Positions 27,165-37,005 of a stretch of DNA of 64,000 bases are shown one piece after another. The stretch is from an uncultured Azospirillum sp. (GTDB taxonomy: Bacteria > Pseudomonadota > Alphaproteobacteria > Azospirillales > Azospirillaceae): positions 1-64,000 of the forward strand of contig NZ_CAMLJP010000006.1 in assembly GCF_946480385.1 (NCBI RefSeq), read 5' to 3'. Under the pieces are notes generated by a model that saw only the letters and a program-made list of their open reading frames with translations, had not been told where the DNA came from and searched no databases. Made by a program: the position numbers and the translations under genes. Positions within the stretch are counted from its first letter, which is position 1. Each line of letters begins with the position of its first letter.

Positions 27165-28067
27165 ATGACCGTCCCCAGCATCAGTTTCCGGGACCGACTG
27201 GCCCAGAACCGTGTCGTCCTGGCGCCCGGAGTCTATGACGCCTTCACCGCTTCGATGGCCACCGCCGCTGGATTCGAGGCGCTGTATCTGTCCGGCGCCG
27301 CCATCGCCTACACCCGGCTTGGCCGGCCTGACATCGGGCTGGTTTCGGTCACCGAGGTGGCGGACACCATCGCCCTGGTGCGCGACCGGGTGCCGACGCC
27401 GCTGGTGGTTGATGCCGACACCGGATACGGCAACGCGCTGAACGTTCAGCGCACCGTGCGCATGTTCGAGCGGGCCGGCGCCACCGCGTTGCAGCTTGAG
27501 GACCAGAGCTTTCCCAAGCGCTGCGGCCACCTGACCGACAAGGCGGTGATCCCCGCGGGCGAGATGGCCGGCAAGATCAAGGCGGCGGTCGATGCCCGAA
27601 CCAGCGAAGGCACCCTGATCATCGCCCGCACCGACGCGGTGGCGGTGGAGGGTGTCTCCGCCGCTCTCGACCGCGCCCGGCTCTATGTCGAGGCCGGCGC
27701 CGACGTGCTGTTCGTCGAGGCGCCGAAAAGCCGGGAGCAGCTCTCCGCCATCGCCGCCGACCTGGGCGGCATCCGCCCGCTGCTGGCCAACATGGTGGAG
27801 GGCGGGCAGACGCCGATCAGCTCCGCGTCGGAATTGGGCGAGCTGGGCTACCGGCTGGTGATCTTCCCCGGCGGCATCGTGCGGGCGCTCGCCCGGCAGG
27901 CGCAGGACTATTACGGCTCGCTGGCGCAGCACGGCACGACCCAGCCCTTCCGCGACCGCATGTTCGACTTCAACGCGCTGAACGAGCTGATCGGCACGCC
28001 GGAGATGCTGGCGCTCGGCGAAACCTACAAAGACTTTGCACCCGCCAAGCGGGAGGACGCAGCATGA
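27165..28067 (+). CDS. PEP mutase/isocitrate lyase superfamily C-C lyase
   Basis: A 300-residue enzyme of the group that includes methylisocitrate lyase, 2,3-dimethylmalate lyase and oxaloacetate decarboxylase. Metal-binding DADTGYGN (D83, D85) and the flexible gating loop KRCGH (residues 118-122) are present. C120 in that loop is the acid/base of true lyases such as PrpB. Its presence favours cleavage of a 2-alkylmalate- or isocitrate-like acid over simple decarboxylation. ATG 27165 is chosen because the homologous part begins there. The stop overlaps the hyuB start, and a LeuCD-like hydro-lyase that could make a malate-type substrate lies at the end of the cluster. Confidence 0.88.
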   Translation: MTVPSISFRDRLAQNRVVLAPGVYDAFTASMATAAGFEALYLSGAAIAYTRLGRPDIGLVSVTEVADTIALVRDRVPTPLVVDADTGYGNALNVQRTVRMFERAGATALQLEDQSFPKRCGHLTDKAVIPAGEMAGKIKAAVDARTSEGTLIIARTDAVAVEGVSAALDRARLYVEAGADVLFVEAPKSREQLSAIAADLGGIRPLLANMVEGGQTPISSASELGELGYRLVIFPGGIVRALARQAQDYYGSLAQHGTTQPFRDRMFDFNALNELIGTPEMLALGETYKDFAPAKREDAA

Positions 28068-29806
28068 CCGTGAAGACCGCAATCGACCCCGTCACGCTGG
28101 CTGTCCTGAAGGGCCGGCTGGAGCAGATCGCCGACGAGATGGACGCGACGCTCTACCGTTCCGCCTTCAATCCGATCATCGCCGAGGCGCGCGACGCCTG
28201 CCACGGCCTCTATCACGCCGAGACCGGCGCCACGCTGGTGCAGGGCACCAACGGCCTGCCGATCTTCGTAGGCGCCATGGCCTTTGCGGTCAAGGCGGTG
28301 ATCGACAAGGTGGCGCGGGAGGGCGACCTCCATCCCGACGACATCTTCCTGTTCAACGACCCCTATGACGGCGGAACCCACCTGAACGATTTCCGTCTGG
28401 TGCGGCCGATTTTCCGCAATGGGCAACTGTTCTGCTGGATGGCGTCGGTCGGCCACTGGCTCGACATCGGCGGCAATGTGCCGGGCAACTTCAACGCCCG
28501 CGCCACCGACAGCTTCCAGGAGGGCGTGCGCATCCCGCCGGTGAAGCTGGTCAAGGCCGGCGTGATGAACCACGACCTGCTGGCGATCCTCGCCGCCAAT
28601 TCGCGCGTGCCGGTGTCGAACTACGGCGACCTGAACGGGCAGCTGAACGCGCTGGATCTCGGCGTGCGCCGCCTGACCGAGTTGCTGGACGAGCATGGCG
28701 AGGAGACGGTCGCCGCCGCCTTCGAGGCCTTCACCGCGAGGGCCGACGCGCTGATGCGCAGCGCCGTATCCAAGCTGCCGGACGGCACCTACAGCTTCGA
28801 GGATTATCTCGACAACGACGGCATCACGGCGGACCGGCTGCGGATCGCGCTGGACCTGACGATTGCCGGCGACCGCATGACGCTGGACTTCTCGCGGTCG
28901 TCGGCGCCCTGCGCCGGGCCGCTGAACATCGCCTATTCGACGGCGGTCGCCTGCTGCTACGTCGCGCTGAAGCATGTCTTCACCGACGTGCCGGCCAATG
29001 CCGGCTGTCTCAACCCGATCACCTTCGTCATCCCCAAAAGCACCCTGCTGGCGGTGAAGCCGCCGAAGCCCGTGGGCGGTTATACCGAGACCATCCTGCG
29101 CGTGATCGGCGTGGTGTTCGGCGCGCTTGCCCTAGCCGACCCGGCCCGCGCCACCGCCGCGCCCTTCGGCACCATCAACGCGCTGTCGCTCGCCGGCCAC
29201 CGCAAGGACGGCTCGCGCTGGGTCATGTTCTCCTTCTTCGGCGGCGGCCTGGGCGGCAATCCGGAGACCGACGGGCTGAACCATGCCAACAACCCGATTT
29301 CCACCGCCACCATTCCGCCGGTGGAAATCCTCGAAGCCGCCTATCCGGTGATGTTCACCCAATGGGCGCTGCGTCCGGACTCTGCCGGGGCCGGCCTGCA
29401 TCGCGGCGGACTTGGTGCGGTCTACGAGATCGAGGCGCTGACCGATGCCGACGTCTTCCTGCTGGGCGAGCGTGGCGTCTTCGCGCCCTTCGGTGTGGCC
29501 GGCGGCACCCCGGCGGCGCTGAACCGCTTCACCTGGCAGAGCGACGAGGGCGAGAAGTCGCCGCCGCTCGCCTCCAAGGTCACCGACGTGAAGATCCGCG
29601 ACGGCCAGCGCGTGCGGCTGGAGACGCCGGGCGGCGGCGGCTGGGGCGACCCGAAGCGGCGCGACGCGGAGGCCGTCGCCCGCGACGTGCGGCTCGGCTA
29701 CCTCGGCCGTGACGCGGCGCGCAACGCCTATGGCGTGGCGCTGACCGATGACGGTGTGGTCGACATCGCCGCCACCGCGACCTTGCGCGAATCCCCCGCC
29801 GCCTGA
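28064..29806 (+). CDS. hyuB: Hydantoinase B/oxoprolinase family protein
   Basis: A 580-residue protein with the HyuB signature segments IADEMDATLYRSAFNPIIAEARDACHGLY, HPDDIFLFNDPYDGGTHLNDF, and the glycine-rich C-terminal end LETPGGGGWGDP. With HyuA it forms ATP-dependent amidohydrolases (5-oxoprolinase, N-methylhydantoinase) or carboxylases (acetone, acetophenone). At 580 residues it is far shorter than acetone carboxylase AcxB (about 770), and no gamma subunit gene is present. Ring or amide hydrolysis is thus more likely than ketone carboxylation. It starts in an ATGA overlap with the lyase gene. Confidence 0.9.
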   Translation: MTVKTAIDPVTLAVLKGRLEQIADEMDATLYRSAFNPIIAEARDACHGLYHAETGATLVQGTNGLPIFVGAMAFAVKAVIDKVAREGDLHPDDIFLFNDPYDGGTHLNDFRLVRPIFRNGQLFCWMASVGHWLDIGGNVPGNFNARATDSFQEGVRIPPVKLVKAGVMNHDLLAILAANSRVPVSNYGDLNGQLNALDLGVRRLTELLDEHGEETVAAAFEAFTARADALMRSAVSKLPDGTYSFEDYLDNDGITADRLRIALDLTIAGDRMTLDFSRSSAPCAGPLNIAYSTAVACCYVALKHVFTDVPANAGCLNPITFVIPKSTLLAVKPPKPVGGYTETILRVIGVVFGALALADPARATAAPFGTINALSLAGHRKDGSRWVMFSFFGGGLGGNPETDGLNHANNPISTATIPPVEILEAAYPVMFTQWALRPDSAGAGLHRGGLGAVYEIEALTDADVFLLGERGVFAPFGVAGGTPAALNRFTWQSDEGEKSPPLASKVTDVKIRDGQRVRLETPGGGGWGDPKRRDAEAVARDVRLGYLGRDAARNAYGVALTDDGVVDIAATATLRESPAA

Positions 29807-29825
29807 CGAACCCGGAAGCAAGACC

Positions 29826-31898
29826 ATGAACAACGGCATTTCCAAGGGTGCAATCGTCGGCGTCGATGTCGGCGGCACCTTCACCGACCTGTTCCATTAC
29901 GACGAGGCGCGCGGCAGCTTCCGCACCGCCAAGGTGCCCTCCAACCGCGGCGACGAGGCGGTCGGCTTCCTCGCCGGGCTGCAGAGCTTCGGCCCGGTCG
30001 CCGAACTGGGCTCCATCGTCCACGGCACCACCGTCGGCACCAACGCGCTGCTGGAGCGCAAGGGCGCCAAGGTCGGGCTGATCACCACCGCCGGCTTCCG
30101 CGACGTGCTGGAGATGCGGCGCCGCGACCGCCGCCACACCTGGGGCCTGTGGGGCGACTTCGTCCCCGTGGTTGACCGCGACATGCGGCTGGAGGTGGCG
30201 GAGCGCACGCTGGCCGACGGCACCATCCGCACCGAAATCGACCTGGAGGAGGTCCGCGCCGCTGCCCGCCGGCTCGCCGACCGGGGGGCGGAGGCGCTCG
30301 CCATCGTCTTCATCAACGCCTACGCCAACCCGGCCAACGAACTGGCGGCGCTGGAGGCGGCGCGCGAGGTCTGGCCGAACGCCAACCTCGAATGCTCGTC
30401 GCGCATCCTGCCGGAAATCCGCGAGTTCGAGCGCACCTCCACCACCGCGCTGAACGCCTATCTCCAGCCGGTGGTCGGCAGCTATCTCGCCAAGCTCGAC
30501 AATGCCCTGGCGGGGGAGGGGTTCGGCGGACGCTTCCACATCGTGCAGTCCAACGGCGGCGTGATGTCCACCGACACCGCTCGGCGGCTGCCGGTGCGCA
30601 CCGCCCTGTCGGGGCCGGCGGCCGGCGTCATCGCCGCGGCGGCGATCTCAAAGGCGGCGGGCTTCCCGAACGTCATCACCGGCGACCTCGGCGGCACCAG
30701 CTTCGACGTGTCGCTGGTGGTGGAGGGGCAGACCATGCTGGCCGCCCAGACCACCATCGATTTCGGTCTGGTCGTCCGCACGCCGATGATCGAGATCACC
30801 ACCATCGGCGCCGGCGGCGGCTCCATCGCCGGGGTCGATCCCGGCGGCATGCTGCAGGTCGGGCCGGAGAGCGCCGGCTCGCGGCCGGGGCCGGTCTGCT
30901 ACGGCCAGGGCAACTCCCGCCCGACGCTGACCGACGCCAACGTGCTGCTCGGCCGCATCAATGCCGAGCGTCCCATCGGCGGCAAGCTGGCGAGGCTGGA
31001 CGTCGATGCCGCCCGCACGGCCATCGCCACCCATGTCGCCGAGCCGCTCGGCCTCGACGTCATGGCGGCGGCGGAGGCGGTGGTGCGCATCGCCAACAGC
31101 AAGATGGCCGGCGCCATCCGCCTCGTCTCCATCGAGCGCGGCCACGACCCGGCCAAGTTCGCCGCCGTGCCCTTCGGCGGCGGCGGGGCGCTGCATGTCG
31201 GAGCACTCATCAAGGAGGTCGGGCTGAAGGCGGCGCTGGTGCCGCGCTTCCCCGGCGTGACCTCGGCGCTCGGCTGCGTCATCGCCGACATCCGTCACGA
31301 TCAGGTGCAGACGGTCAACCTGCCGCTGGCGGGGATCGACGCCGGCTCGCTCGACCGCCGCATGGTCGAGGAGGCGGCGGCCGCCCGCACCGTGGTGGAG
31401 GCCGCCGGGCTCAGCGTCGAGCGCATCGACCTCGTCTTCGAACTCGACATGCACTACATCGGGCAGACCCACACGGTCGCCGTGCCGCTGCCGGTGTCGG
31501 TCGAGAACGGCAGCACGGGGATCGACGAAGCCACCATCTGTGCCGCCTTCGAACGCGCCTATCAGGCGTCGTTCAGCCGGCTGCTGCCGGGCGTCAGCGC
31601 CAAGATCGTCAATCTGCGCACCGCCGCCATCGGCCGCCGCCCGCATTTCGACCTCTCCGCGCTCGCTCCGGCGGCCGGCACGACGGTGGAGGGTGCCCGT
31701 GCTGGGGCACGGCTGGTGTGGTTCGACGGGGCTTGGCACGAGACGGCGGTCTACAACCGCCTGGAGTTGCCGGTCGGCGCGGTGATCCAGGGGCCGGCGA
31801 TCCTCGAACAGCCGGACGCCACCACCGTGATCGACCCCGACCTGTCCGCCCGCGTCGACGGCTTCGGCAACGTCATCGTGGAAAGGAGCGCCAGATGA
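29826..31898 (+). CDS. hyuA: Hydantoinase A/oxoprolinase family protein (ATP-binding)
   Basis: A 690-residue HyuA subunit. It has an actin-like ATPase core: the P-loop-type GVDVGGTFTDLF at the N terminus and GDLGGTSFDVSLV near residue 290. PLSGPAAGVI-like and GGGSIA segments follow. It uses ATP to activate the carbonyl that HyuB acts on. ATG 29826 follows AAGCAAGACC, a weak ribosome-binding site; a 26-residue upstream extension lies inside hyuB and is rejected. The HyuB-HyuA order is reversed relative to many 5-oxoprolinases but is common in catabolic clusters. The stop overlaps the next start. Confidence 0.9.
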   Translation: MNNGISKGAIVGVDVGGTFTDLFHYDEARGSFRTAKVPSNRGDEAVGFLAGLQSFGPVAELGSIVHGTTVGTNALLERKGAKVGLITTAGFRDVLEMRRRDRRHTWGLWGDFVPVVDRDMRLEVAERTLADGTIRTEIDLEEVRAAARRLADRGAEALAIVFINAYANPANELAALEAAREVWPNANLECSSRILPEIREFERTSTTALNAYLQPVVGSYLAKLDNALAGEGFGGRFHIVQSNGGVMSTDTARRLPVRTALSGPAAGVIAAAAISKAAGFPNVITGDLGGTSFDVSLVVEGQTMLAAQTTIDFGLVVRTPMIEITTIGAGGGSIAGVDPGGMLQVGPESAGSRPGPVCYGQGNSRPTLTDANVLLGRINAERPIGGKLARLDVDAARTAIATHVAEPLGLDVMAAAEAVVRIANSKMAGAIRLVSIERGHDPAKFAAVPFGGGGALHVGALIKEVGLKAALVPRFPGVTSALGCVIADIRHDQVQTVNLPLAGIDAGSLDRRMVEEAAAARTVVEAAGLSVERIDLVFELDMHYIGQTHTVAVPLPVSVENGSTGIDEATICAAFERAYQASFSRLLPGVSAKIVNLRTAAIGRRPHFDLSALAPAAGTTVEGARAGARLVWFDGAWHETAVYNRLELPVGAVIQGPAILEQPDATTVIDPDLSARVDGFGNVIVERSAR

Positions 31899-32509
31899 GC
31901 ACCACTGCGGTTCCGATGGAGCGCACCGCGCTTCTGGTCTGCGACCTGCAGAATGATTTCCTGCATCCCGAGGGCGCCTATGGCCGCGCCGGGCAGACGG
32001 CGCCGGAAATTCTGGCGCTGCCGGAGCGGGTGAAGCCGCTGGCCGATCTGCTGCGGTCGCGTGGCGGATGGGTCATCTCCACCAACTTCACCCTGGTGCC
32101 CGGCCGCGGCGGCGATCCGATGATCTCGCCCCACCTGAAATCGCTGCGTCCTTTCCTGGCGAAGGGAGATTTCCAGCCCGGTGGCTGGGGGCATCGCACC
32201 GTCGACTCGCTCCAGCCCGTCGATGTGGAGGTGGAGAAGGTCGCCTATTCCGCCTTCTACATGTCGCGGCTGGAATGGGTGCTGCGGAAATGCGGGGTGG
32301 AGCGGCTGCTGGTCTGCGGCATCGTCACCAACGGCGGCGTCGCCTCGACCGTGCGTGACGCCCATGTCCGCGAGTTCGACACCATCCTGCTGGAGGACGG
32401 CTGCGCCGCCTTCAGCCGCGAAGTGCACGAAATCTCCGTCGCCGCCCTGCGCCCGGTCTGCCGCGTGGCGAGCGTTGCCACCATGCTGGAGGAGGTGGCA
32501 AACCAATGA
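31895..32509 (+). CDS. Isochorismatase-fold hydrolase lacking the nucleophilic cysteine
   Basis: A 204-residue protein of the isochorismatase/cysteine hydrolase superfamily. The catalytic Asp is D17 in LVCDLQNDF and the Lys is K115 in VEKVAYSAFY. Where amidases of this family have the nucleophile (TNVCVEST), this protein reads TNGGVAST, so G148 replaces the Cys. True isochorismatases such as EntB and PhzD also lack it and cleave vinyl ethers with Asp and Lys. In a Hyu cluster one would expect an N-carbamoyl amidase, so the loss is notable. It may have a non-amidase activity or be a degenerate enzyme. GGAAAGGAG precedes ATG 31895. Confidence 0.85.
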   Translation: MSTTAVPMERTALLVCDLQNDFLHPEGAYGRAGQTAPEILALPERVKPLADLLRSRGGWVISTNFTLVPGRGGDPMISPHLKSLRPFLAKGDFQPGGWGHRTVDSLQPVDVEVEKVAYSAFYMSRLEWVLRKCGVERLLVCGIVTNGGVASTVRDAHVREFDTILLEDGCAAFSREVHEISVAALRPVCRVASVATMLEEVANQ

Positions 32510-33912
32510 GCCGCATCCTGCCCGCCGATGGCGTGGAGTTCGAGTTCACCGTTCCCGTGGTCGTGATCGGCGGCGGGGCGGCCGGCATGATTGCGGCGCT
32601 GGCGGCCCACGAGCAGGGCGCCGGAGTTCTGGTGCTGGAGCGCGATGCGCTGCCCCAGGGCTCCACCGCCCTGTCGGCCGGGCTGATCCCGGCGCCGGGC
32701 ACCCGCTGGCAGCGCGATGCCGGCATCGACGACAGCCCGGAGCGCTTCGCCGCCGACATCATCGCCAAGGCGAAGGGCGAACCCGATCCGGCCGAGGTCG
32801 CGCGTGTGGCGCAGGGGGTGGGGCCGGCGCTGGAATGGCTGGCCGACCGCTATGGGCTGCCCTTCTCGGTGGTGGACAATTTCAGCTATCCGGGACACAG
32901 CGCCCGGCGCATGCACGGGCTGCCCAGCCGGTCGGGGGCGGAGTTGATCGACCGCCTGCGCGGAGCCGTCGAAGCCGCCGGCATCGACGTGCTGTGCGAG
33001 GCCCATGTCACCGCCCTCTATGCCGATGGCGCCCATGTTTGCGGTGTCGAGATCACCCGCCCGGACGGCAGTGTCGAGCGGGTCGGCTGCGGCGCACTGG
33101 TCCTCGCCTGCAACGGCTATGGCGGCAACAAGGCATTGGTCGAGCGGCATGTGCCGGAACTCGCCGACGCGCTCTATTTCGGCCATCCCGGTAACCAGGG
33201 CGACGCACTGCTGTGGGGCGAGGCTCTGGGCGCCGCCACCCGGCATCTGTCGGGGCACCAGGGTCATGGCTCCGTCGCCCATCCCGCCGGCATCCTCGTC
33301 ACCTGGGCGACGATCACCGAGGGCGGCGTGCAGGTGAATGCGAAGGGCCGGCGCTTCTCCAACGAGGCGCAGGGCTATTCGGAGCAGGCCGCCATCGTGC
33401 TGCGGCAGCCGGACGGCATTGCCTGGACCGTCTTCGACGAGCGCATCGCCGGCATCGCCCGCCAGTTCGAGGATTTCCGGCAGGCCGAAGCGATGGGTGC
33501 GGTGCTGAGTGCCGACAGCCCCGCCGAGCTTGCCCGGCAGATGAAGATCGACGCCGACGCCCTAGCCGCCACGCTTGCCGAGATCGACCGGCTGAAGGCG
33601 GAGGGCGGAACCGACCGCTTCGGCCGCGACTTCACCGGCTTGGCCCCGCTGGTGCCGCCCTACCGGGCCGTCCGCGTCACCGGTGCGCTGTTCCACACCC
33701 AGGGCGGGGTGGTCGTCGATGACGACGCGCGCGTCCTGAACGAGCAGGGGATGCCGCTGCCCAACCTCTATGCCGCCGGTGGTGCCGCCTGCGGCGTCTC
33801 TGGAGCCAAGGCGTCCGGCTATCTGTCGGGCAACGGCCTGCTGACCGCGGTGGCGCTGGGGCGCATCGCCGGGACGGCCGCGGCCGATGCCGTCAAGGAG
33901 GAAACCCAATGA
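32506..33912 (+). CDS. FAD-dependent oxidoreductase, fumarate reductase/succinate dehydrogenase flavoprotein type
   Basis: A 468-residue soluble flavoprotein. The FAD motif is [17 protein letters not shown] near residue 18, and the closing FAD-binding part reads [27 protein letters not shown]. It has no signal peptide or haem domain, unlike respiratory fumarate reductases. Relatives reduce or introduce C=C bonds next to a carbonyl (fumarate reductase, 3-ketosteroid dehydrogenase, urocanate reductase). Here it could form or saturate the double bond that the LeuCD-like enzyme hydrates. It overlaps both neighbours by four bases. Confidence 0.88.
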   Translation: MSRILPADGVEFEFTVPVVVIGGGAAGMIAALAAHEQGAGVLVLERDALPQGSTALSAGLIPAPGTRWQRDAGIDDSPERFAADIIAKAKGEPDPAEVARVAQGVGPALEWLADRYGLPFSVVDNFSYPGHSARRMHGLPSRSGAELIDRLRGAVEAAGIDVLCEAHVTALYADGAHVCGVEITRPDGSVERVGCGALVLACNGYGGNKALVERHVPELADALYFGHPGNQGDALLWGEALGAATRHLSGHQGHGSVAHPAGILVTWATITEGGVQVNAKGRRFSNEAQGYSEQAAIVLRQPDGIAWTVFDERIAGIARQFEDFRQAEAMGAVLSADSPAELARQMKIDADALAATLAEIDRLKAEGGTDRFGRDFTGLAPLVPPYRAVRVTGALFHTQGGVVVDDDARVLNEQGMPLPNLYAAGGAACGVSGAKASGYLSGNGLLTAVALGRIAGTAAADAVKEETQ

Positions 33913-35315
33913 CGCAACAGCCACGCAGCCTGTTCGAGAAGGTCTGGGACGCCCATGTCGTGGCGACCCGGCCGGACGGTCAGGCCCTGCTCGCCATCGA
34001 CCGTCATTTCCTGCACGAAGGCTCCTTCCACGCCTTCGGCATGATCGACCATGCCGGACGCAAGGTGCGCCGGCCGGAGCTGACCTTCGCCGTCGCCGAC
34101 CATTACGTTCCCTCGCACAGCCGGTCCATGCCGATCGCCGATCCCGAGATCGCCAACATGGTGACGATGCTGGAGGCCAATGCTGGCCGCCACGGTCTGC
34201 GCCATTTCGGCCTGCACGATCCGGCGCAGGGCATCGTCCATGTGCTGGCGCCGGAACAGGGTCTGACGCTGCCCGGCCTGACCATCGTCTGCGGCGACAG
34301 CCACACCTCGACCCATGGTGCCTTCGGTGCGCTGGCCTTCGGCATCGGCGCCACCGAGGTTTCGCATGTGCTGGCGACCCAGACCCTGTGGCAGCGCCGT
34401 CCCAAGACCATGCGCATCACGGTGGACGGAGTGTTGGGTCCGCATGTCACGGCCAAGGACCTGATCCTGGCGGTGATCGCCGCCATCGGCGCCGACGGGG
34501 CCGCCGGCCATGTCATCGAGTATGCCGGCAGCGCCATCGGCGCCCTGTCGATGGAAGGCCGCCTGACCGTCTGCAACATGTCGATCGAGGCCGGGGCCCG
34601 CGCAGGGATGATCGCCCCCGACGACACCACCTTCTCCTGGATCGAGGGGCGGCACTTTGCCCCCAAGGGCGCGCTGTTCGACCGGGCTGTGGAGCATTGG
34701 CGGACCCTGCCCAGCGATCCGGGTGCCGTCTTCGACCGCGAGGTGACGCTGGATGCCGCCACCATCGCCCCGGCCGTTACCTGGGGCACCAGCCCGGAAA
34801 CTGCGGTTCCGGTGACGGCGGCGGTGCCCGATCCCGGGGCAGAGGCCGATCCGGTGCGCGCCGGCCAGATGCGCAAGATGCTGGACTATATGGGCCTCGC
34901 CCCCGGCATGGCGCTGGAGGAGGTGCCCATCGACCGCGTCTTCATCGGCTCCTGCACCAATGCCCGGCTGGAGGATCTGCGGGCCGCAGCCGAGGTGCTG
35001 CGCGGCCGGCGCGCGGTGGTGCCGGGGCTGGTGGTTCCGGGCTCGGTCCCGGTGCGCCGTCAGGCGGAGGCGGAGGGGCTGGACCGCGTGTTCATCGACG
35101 CCGGTCTGAAATGGGGGGAGCCCGGCTGCTCCATGTGCGTGGGCATCAACGGCGACCTCGTTCCGGCGGGGGAGCGCTGCGCTTCCACCACCAACCGCAA
35201 CTTCCCCGGCCGCCAGGGGCCGAACGCCCGCACCCATCTGATGAGCCCGGCGATGGCCGCCGCCGCCGCCGCGACCGGCAGGCTTACCGATGTCCGCAAG
35301 CTTGGAGCTTCGTAG
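33909..35315 (+). CDS. Aconitase-family hydro-lyase, large subunit (LeuC-like)
   Basis: A 468-residue [4Fe-4S] hydro-lyase subunit. The three cluster cysteines are C349 (GSCTNAR), C407 and C410 (GCSMC). [32 protein letters not shown] and [21 protein letters not shown] are close to LeuC of leucine biosynthesis. Its place at the end of a catabolic operon, with a lyase of the isocitrate-lyase family, argues for a catabolic paralogue. Possible reactions are hydration of maleate, citraconate or dimethylmaleate to a 2-alkylmalate. Distinguishing these from 3-isopropylmalate isomerase by sequence alone is not safe. Confidence 0.88.
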   Translation: MTQQPRSLFEKVWDAHVVATRPDGQALLAIDRHFLHEGSFHAFGMIDHAGRKVRRPELTFAVADHYVPSHSRSMPIADPEIANMVTMLEANAGRHGLRHFGLHDPAQGIVHVLAPEQGLTLPGLTIVCGDSHTSTHGAFGALAFGIGATEVSHVLATQTLWQRRPKTMRITVDGVLGPHVTAKDLILAVIAAIGADGAAGHVIEYAGSAIGALSMEGRLTVCNMSIEAGARAGMIAPDDTTFSWIEGRHFAPKGALFDRAVEHWRTLPSDPGAVFDREVTLDAATIAPAVTWGTSPETAVPVTAAVPDPGAEADPVRAGQMRKMLDYMGLAPGMALEEVPIDRVFIGSCTNARLEDLRAAAEVLRGRRAVVPGLVVPGSVPVRRQAEAEGLDRVFIDAGLKWGEPGCSMCVGINGDLVPAGERCASTTNRNFPGRQGPNARTHLMSPAMAAAAAATGRLTDVRKLGAS

Positions 35316-35316
35316 G

Positions 35317-35916
35317 ATGGACCCCTTCGTCACGCTGACAGCACCGGCGGTGCCGCTCGACATCGCCAACATCGACACCGACCAGCTTCTGCCCGCCCGT
35401 TTCCTGAAGAAGCCGCGCAGCGCCGGCTACGGCAACTTCCTGTTCCATGACGAGCGCAAGCCCGGATTCCCGCTGGACGATCCGGCCTATGCCGGGGCGG
35501 CGGTGCTGGTGGCCGACCGCAATTTCGGCTGCGGCTCCTCGCGGGAGGGAGCAGTCTATGCGCTGGTGGATGGCGGCTTCCGCTGTGTCGTCGCCCCCAG
35601 CTTCGGCGACATCTTCGCCGCCAATGCCGCCAAGAACGGGCTGCTGACCGTCACCCTGCCGGAAGACGCGGTGGCCGCCCTGCGACGCCAGTTGCAGGGA
35701 AATCCCGGCGCCTCTGTCACCGTGGATCTGCCGGCCCAGACGCTGACCGGCCCGGACGGCCGGCCGCTGCCCTTCGCCATCGACCCCTTCAAGAAGGAGT
35801 GCCTGATCGAAGGGCTCGACGACGTCGCGCTGACCCTGCGCCACCAGGACGCCATCGACCTCTTCGACCAGCGCGATGCCGAGCGGCGGCCTTGGGTGGT
35901 GCCGGGCGTGGTCTGA
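35317..35916 (+). CDS. Aconitase-family hydro-lyase, small subunit (LeuD-like)
   Basis: A 199-residue swivelling-domain subunit that closes over the iron-sulfur site. It has NIDTDQLLPARFLKKP, the substrate loop around GYGNFLFHDE, and the active-site motif ADRNFGCGSSREGAVYAL. It pairs with the LeuC-like protein. ATG 35317 has GGAG at 35304-35307; ATG 35290 lies inside the previous gene and would add nine residues. It is the last gene of the cluster and ends 11 bases before the convergent polyphosphate kinase gene, with no clear terminator between. Confidence 0.88.
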   Translation: MDPFVTLTAPAVPLDIANIDTDQLLPARFLKKPRSAGYGNFLFHDERKPGFPLDDPAYAGAAVLVADRNFGCGSSREGAVYALVDGGFRCVVAPSFGDIFAANAAKNGLLTVTLPEDAVAALRRQLQGNPGASVTVDLPAQTLTGPDGRPLPFAIDPFKKECLIEGLDDVALTLRHQDAIDLFDQRDAERRPWVVPGVV

Positions 35917-35927
35917 GCGGCGGCGGC

Positions 35928-36788
35928 TTAGCCCTGACCGCTCCGCTCCTCGTCGGAAACGCCTGAATCGGAAAGATCCGGTTCGATGCCCAGCACCTCC
36001 GCGGCGATGCGGGCGACATTGCCGTTGACGGGGGGCGGGGCGATGTTCACGCCCTCCTTCAGGGCGTTGGTGACGATCTCCAGCACCTTGAGGCGGGCGA
36101 ACCATTTGGAGTTTGCCTCCACCGCATGCCACGGCGCCTGCGGGGTGGAGGTGTGGTCGAACATCGCTTCCGCCGCCTTGACGTAATCGTCCCATCTGGC
36201 GCGGTTGCGCAGGTCTTCCTCCGTCAGCTTCCAGCGCTTGTAGGGGTTTTTCATCCGCTCGCGGAAGCGTTCCAGTTGCTCTTCCGGGGTGATGTGGAGA
36301 AACAACTTGATGATGCGCACACCGTCGTCGGTCAGCAGCCGTTCGAACTCGTTGATCTCGTCATAGGCGCGCTTCCATTGCTCCTTGGTGGCGAATTTCT
36401 CCACCCGCTCCACCATGACGCGGCCATACCAGGACCGGTCGAAGATGGCGAAGGTGCCGGCCGCCGGCAGTTTGGTCCAGAAGCGGTACAGGTAATGCTT
36501 TCCCTGTTCCTCCGCCGTGGGGGCGGAGATCGGCCAGACATGGAAGCCGCGGGGGTCGAGTGGCTCGGTCATGCGACGAATGGCCCCGCCCTTGCCGGCG
36601 GCGTCCCAGCCTTCGAACACCACGATGGCGCGGCGCTTCTCGTGCCAATAGGTCTGCTGGATGTGCAGAAGCTCCTTCTGCAGCTTGCCGAGTCGGCGGT
36701 CGTACTCCTCCGCCGTGTCGATCCGTACCGTCTTCTGGTCCAGTTTACCGAGGCGGATTTTCGAGACCTTGCCGGGCTTCTCGGCCAT
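35928..36788 (-). CDS. ppk2: Polyphosphate kinase 2 family protein
   Basis: A 286-residue PPK2 enzyme. The Walker A motif is FEGWDAAGKGG (residues 58-68), the lid region includes FDRSWYGRVMVERVE, and a long helical KNPYKRWKLTEEDLRNRARW segment follows. PPK2 proteins use polyphosphate to phosphorylate nucleoside mono- or diphosphates, or the reverse. Single-domain forms of this size are usually class I or III; the exact class cannot be fixed by eye. ATG 36788 is chosen with AGGA about ten bases upstream. It is divergent from the GlgE fusion gene across 217 bases. Confidence 0.92.
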   Translation of the reverse strand: MAEKPGKVSKIRLGKLDQKTVRIDTAEEYDRRLGKLQKELLHIQQTYWHEKRRAIVVFEGWDAAGKGGAIRRMTEPLDPRGFHVWPISAPTAEEQGKHYLYRFWTKLPAAGTFAIFDRSWYGRVMVERVEKFATKEQWKRAYDEINEFERLLTDDGVRIIKLFLHITPEEQLERFRERMKNPYKRWKLTEEDLRNRARWDDYVKAAEAMFDHTSTPQAPWHAVEANSKWFARLKVLEIVTNALKEGVNIAPPPVNGNVARIAAEVLGIEPDLSDSGVSDEERSGQG

Positions 36789-37005
36789 TAGGTGCATCCT
36801 GTGCTGGTGATGTCCGTTGCGGATTGCCATATGCGGCGGGCGGAACCTTCACCGCCCCGACGGGTTGACCGGCGGGAGCATGGTGTCGGCCGCGGTGTGG
36901 GCATCGGTGCATTCCGGAGGGGAACAGTGCCGGTGCCGCTTCGTCGATCCCACAACGGGGACCGGCGGCTGTCAACGGAGAAGCAGGGCCAAGGAAGGGG
37001 GTTCC

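Noticed and set aside
28064..31898. HyuB and HyuA as acetone carboxylase, which would complete a propane-acetone pathway
   Set aside because: Both subunits lie in another operon, HyuB is about 190 residues shorter than AcxB, and no gamma subunit gene is present. Amide or ring hydrolysis is the safer reading.
33909..35916. LeuC/LeuD as the leucine biosynthesis isomerase
   Set aside because: Sequence is close, but the pair ends a transporter-lyase-Hyu operon with four-base overlaps and no leuA or leuB. A catabolic paralogue is more likely, though not proven.
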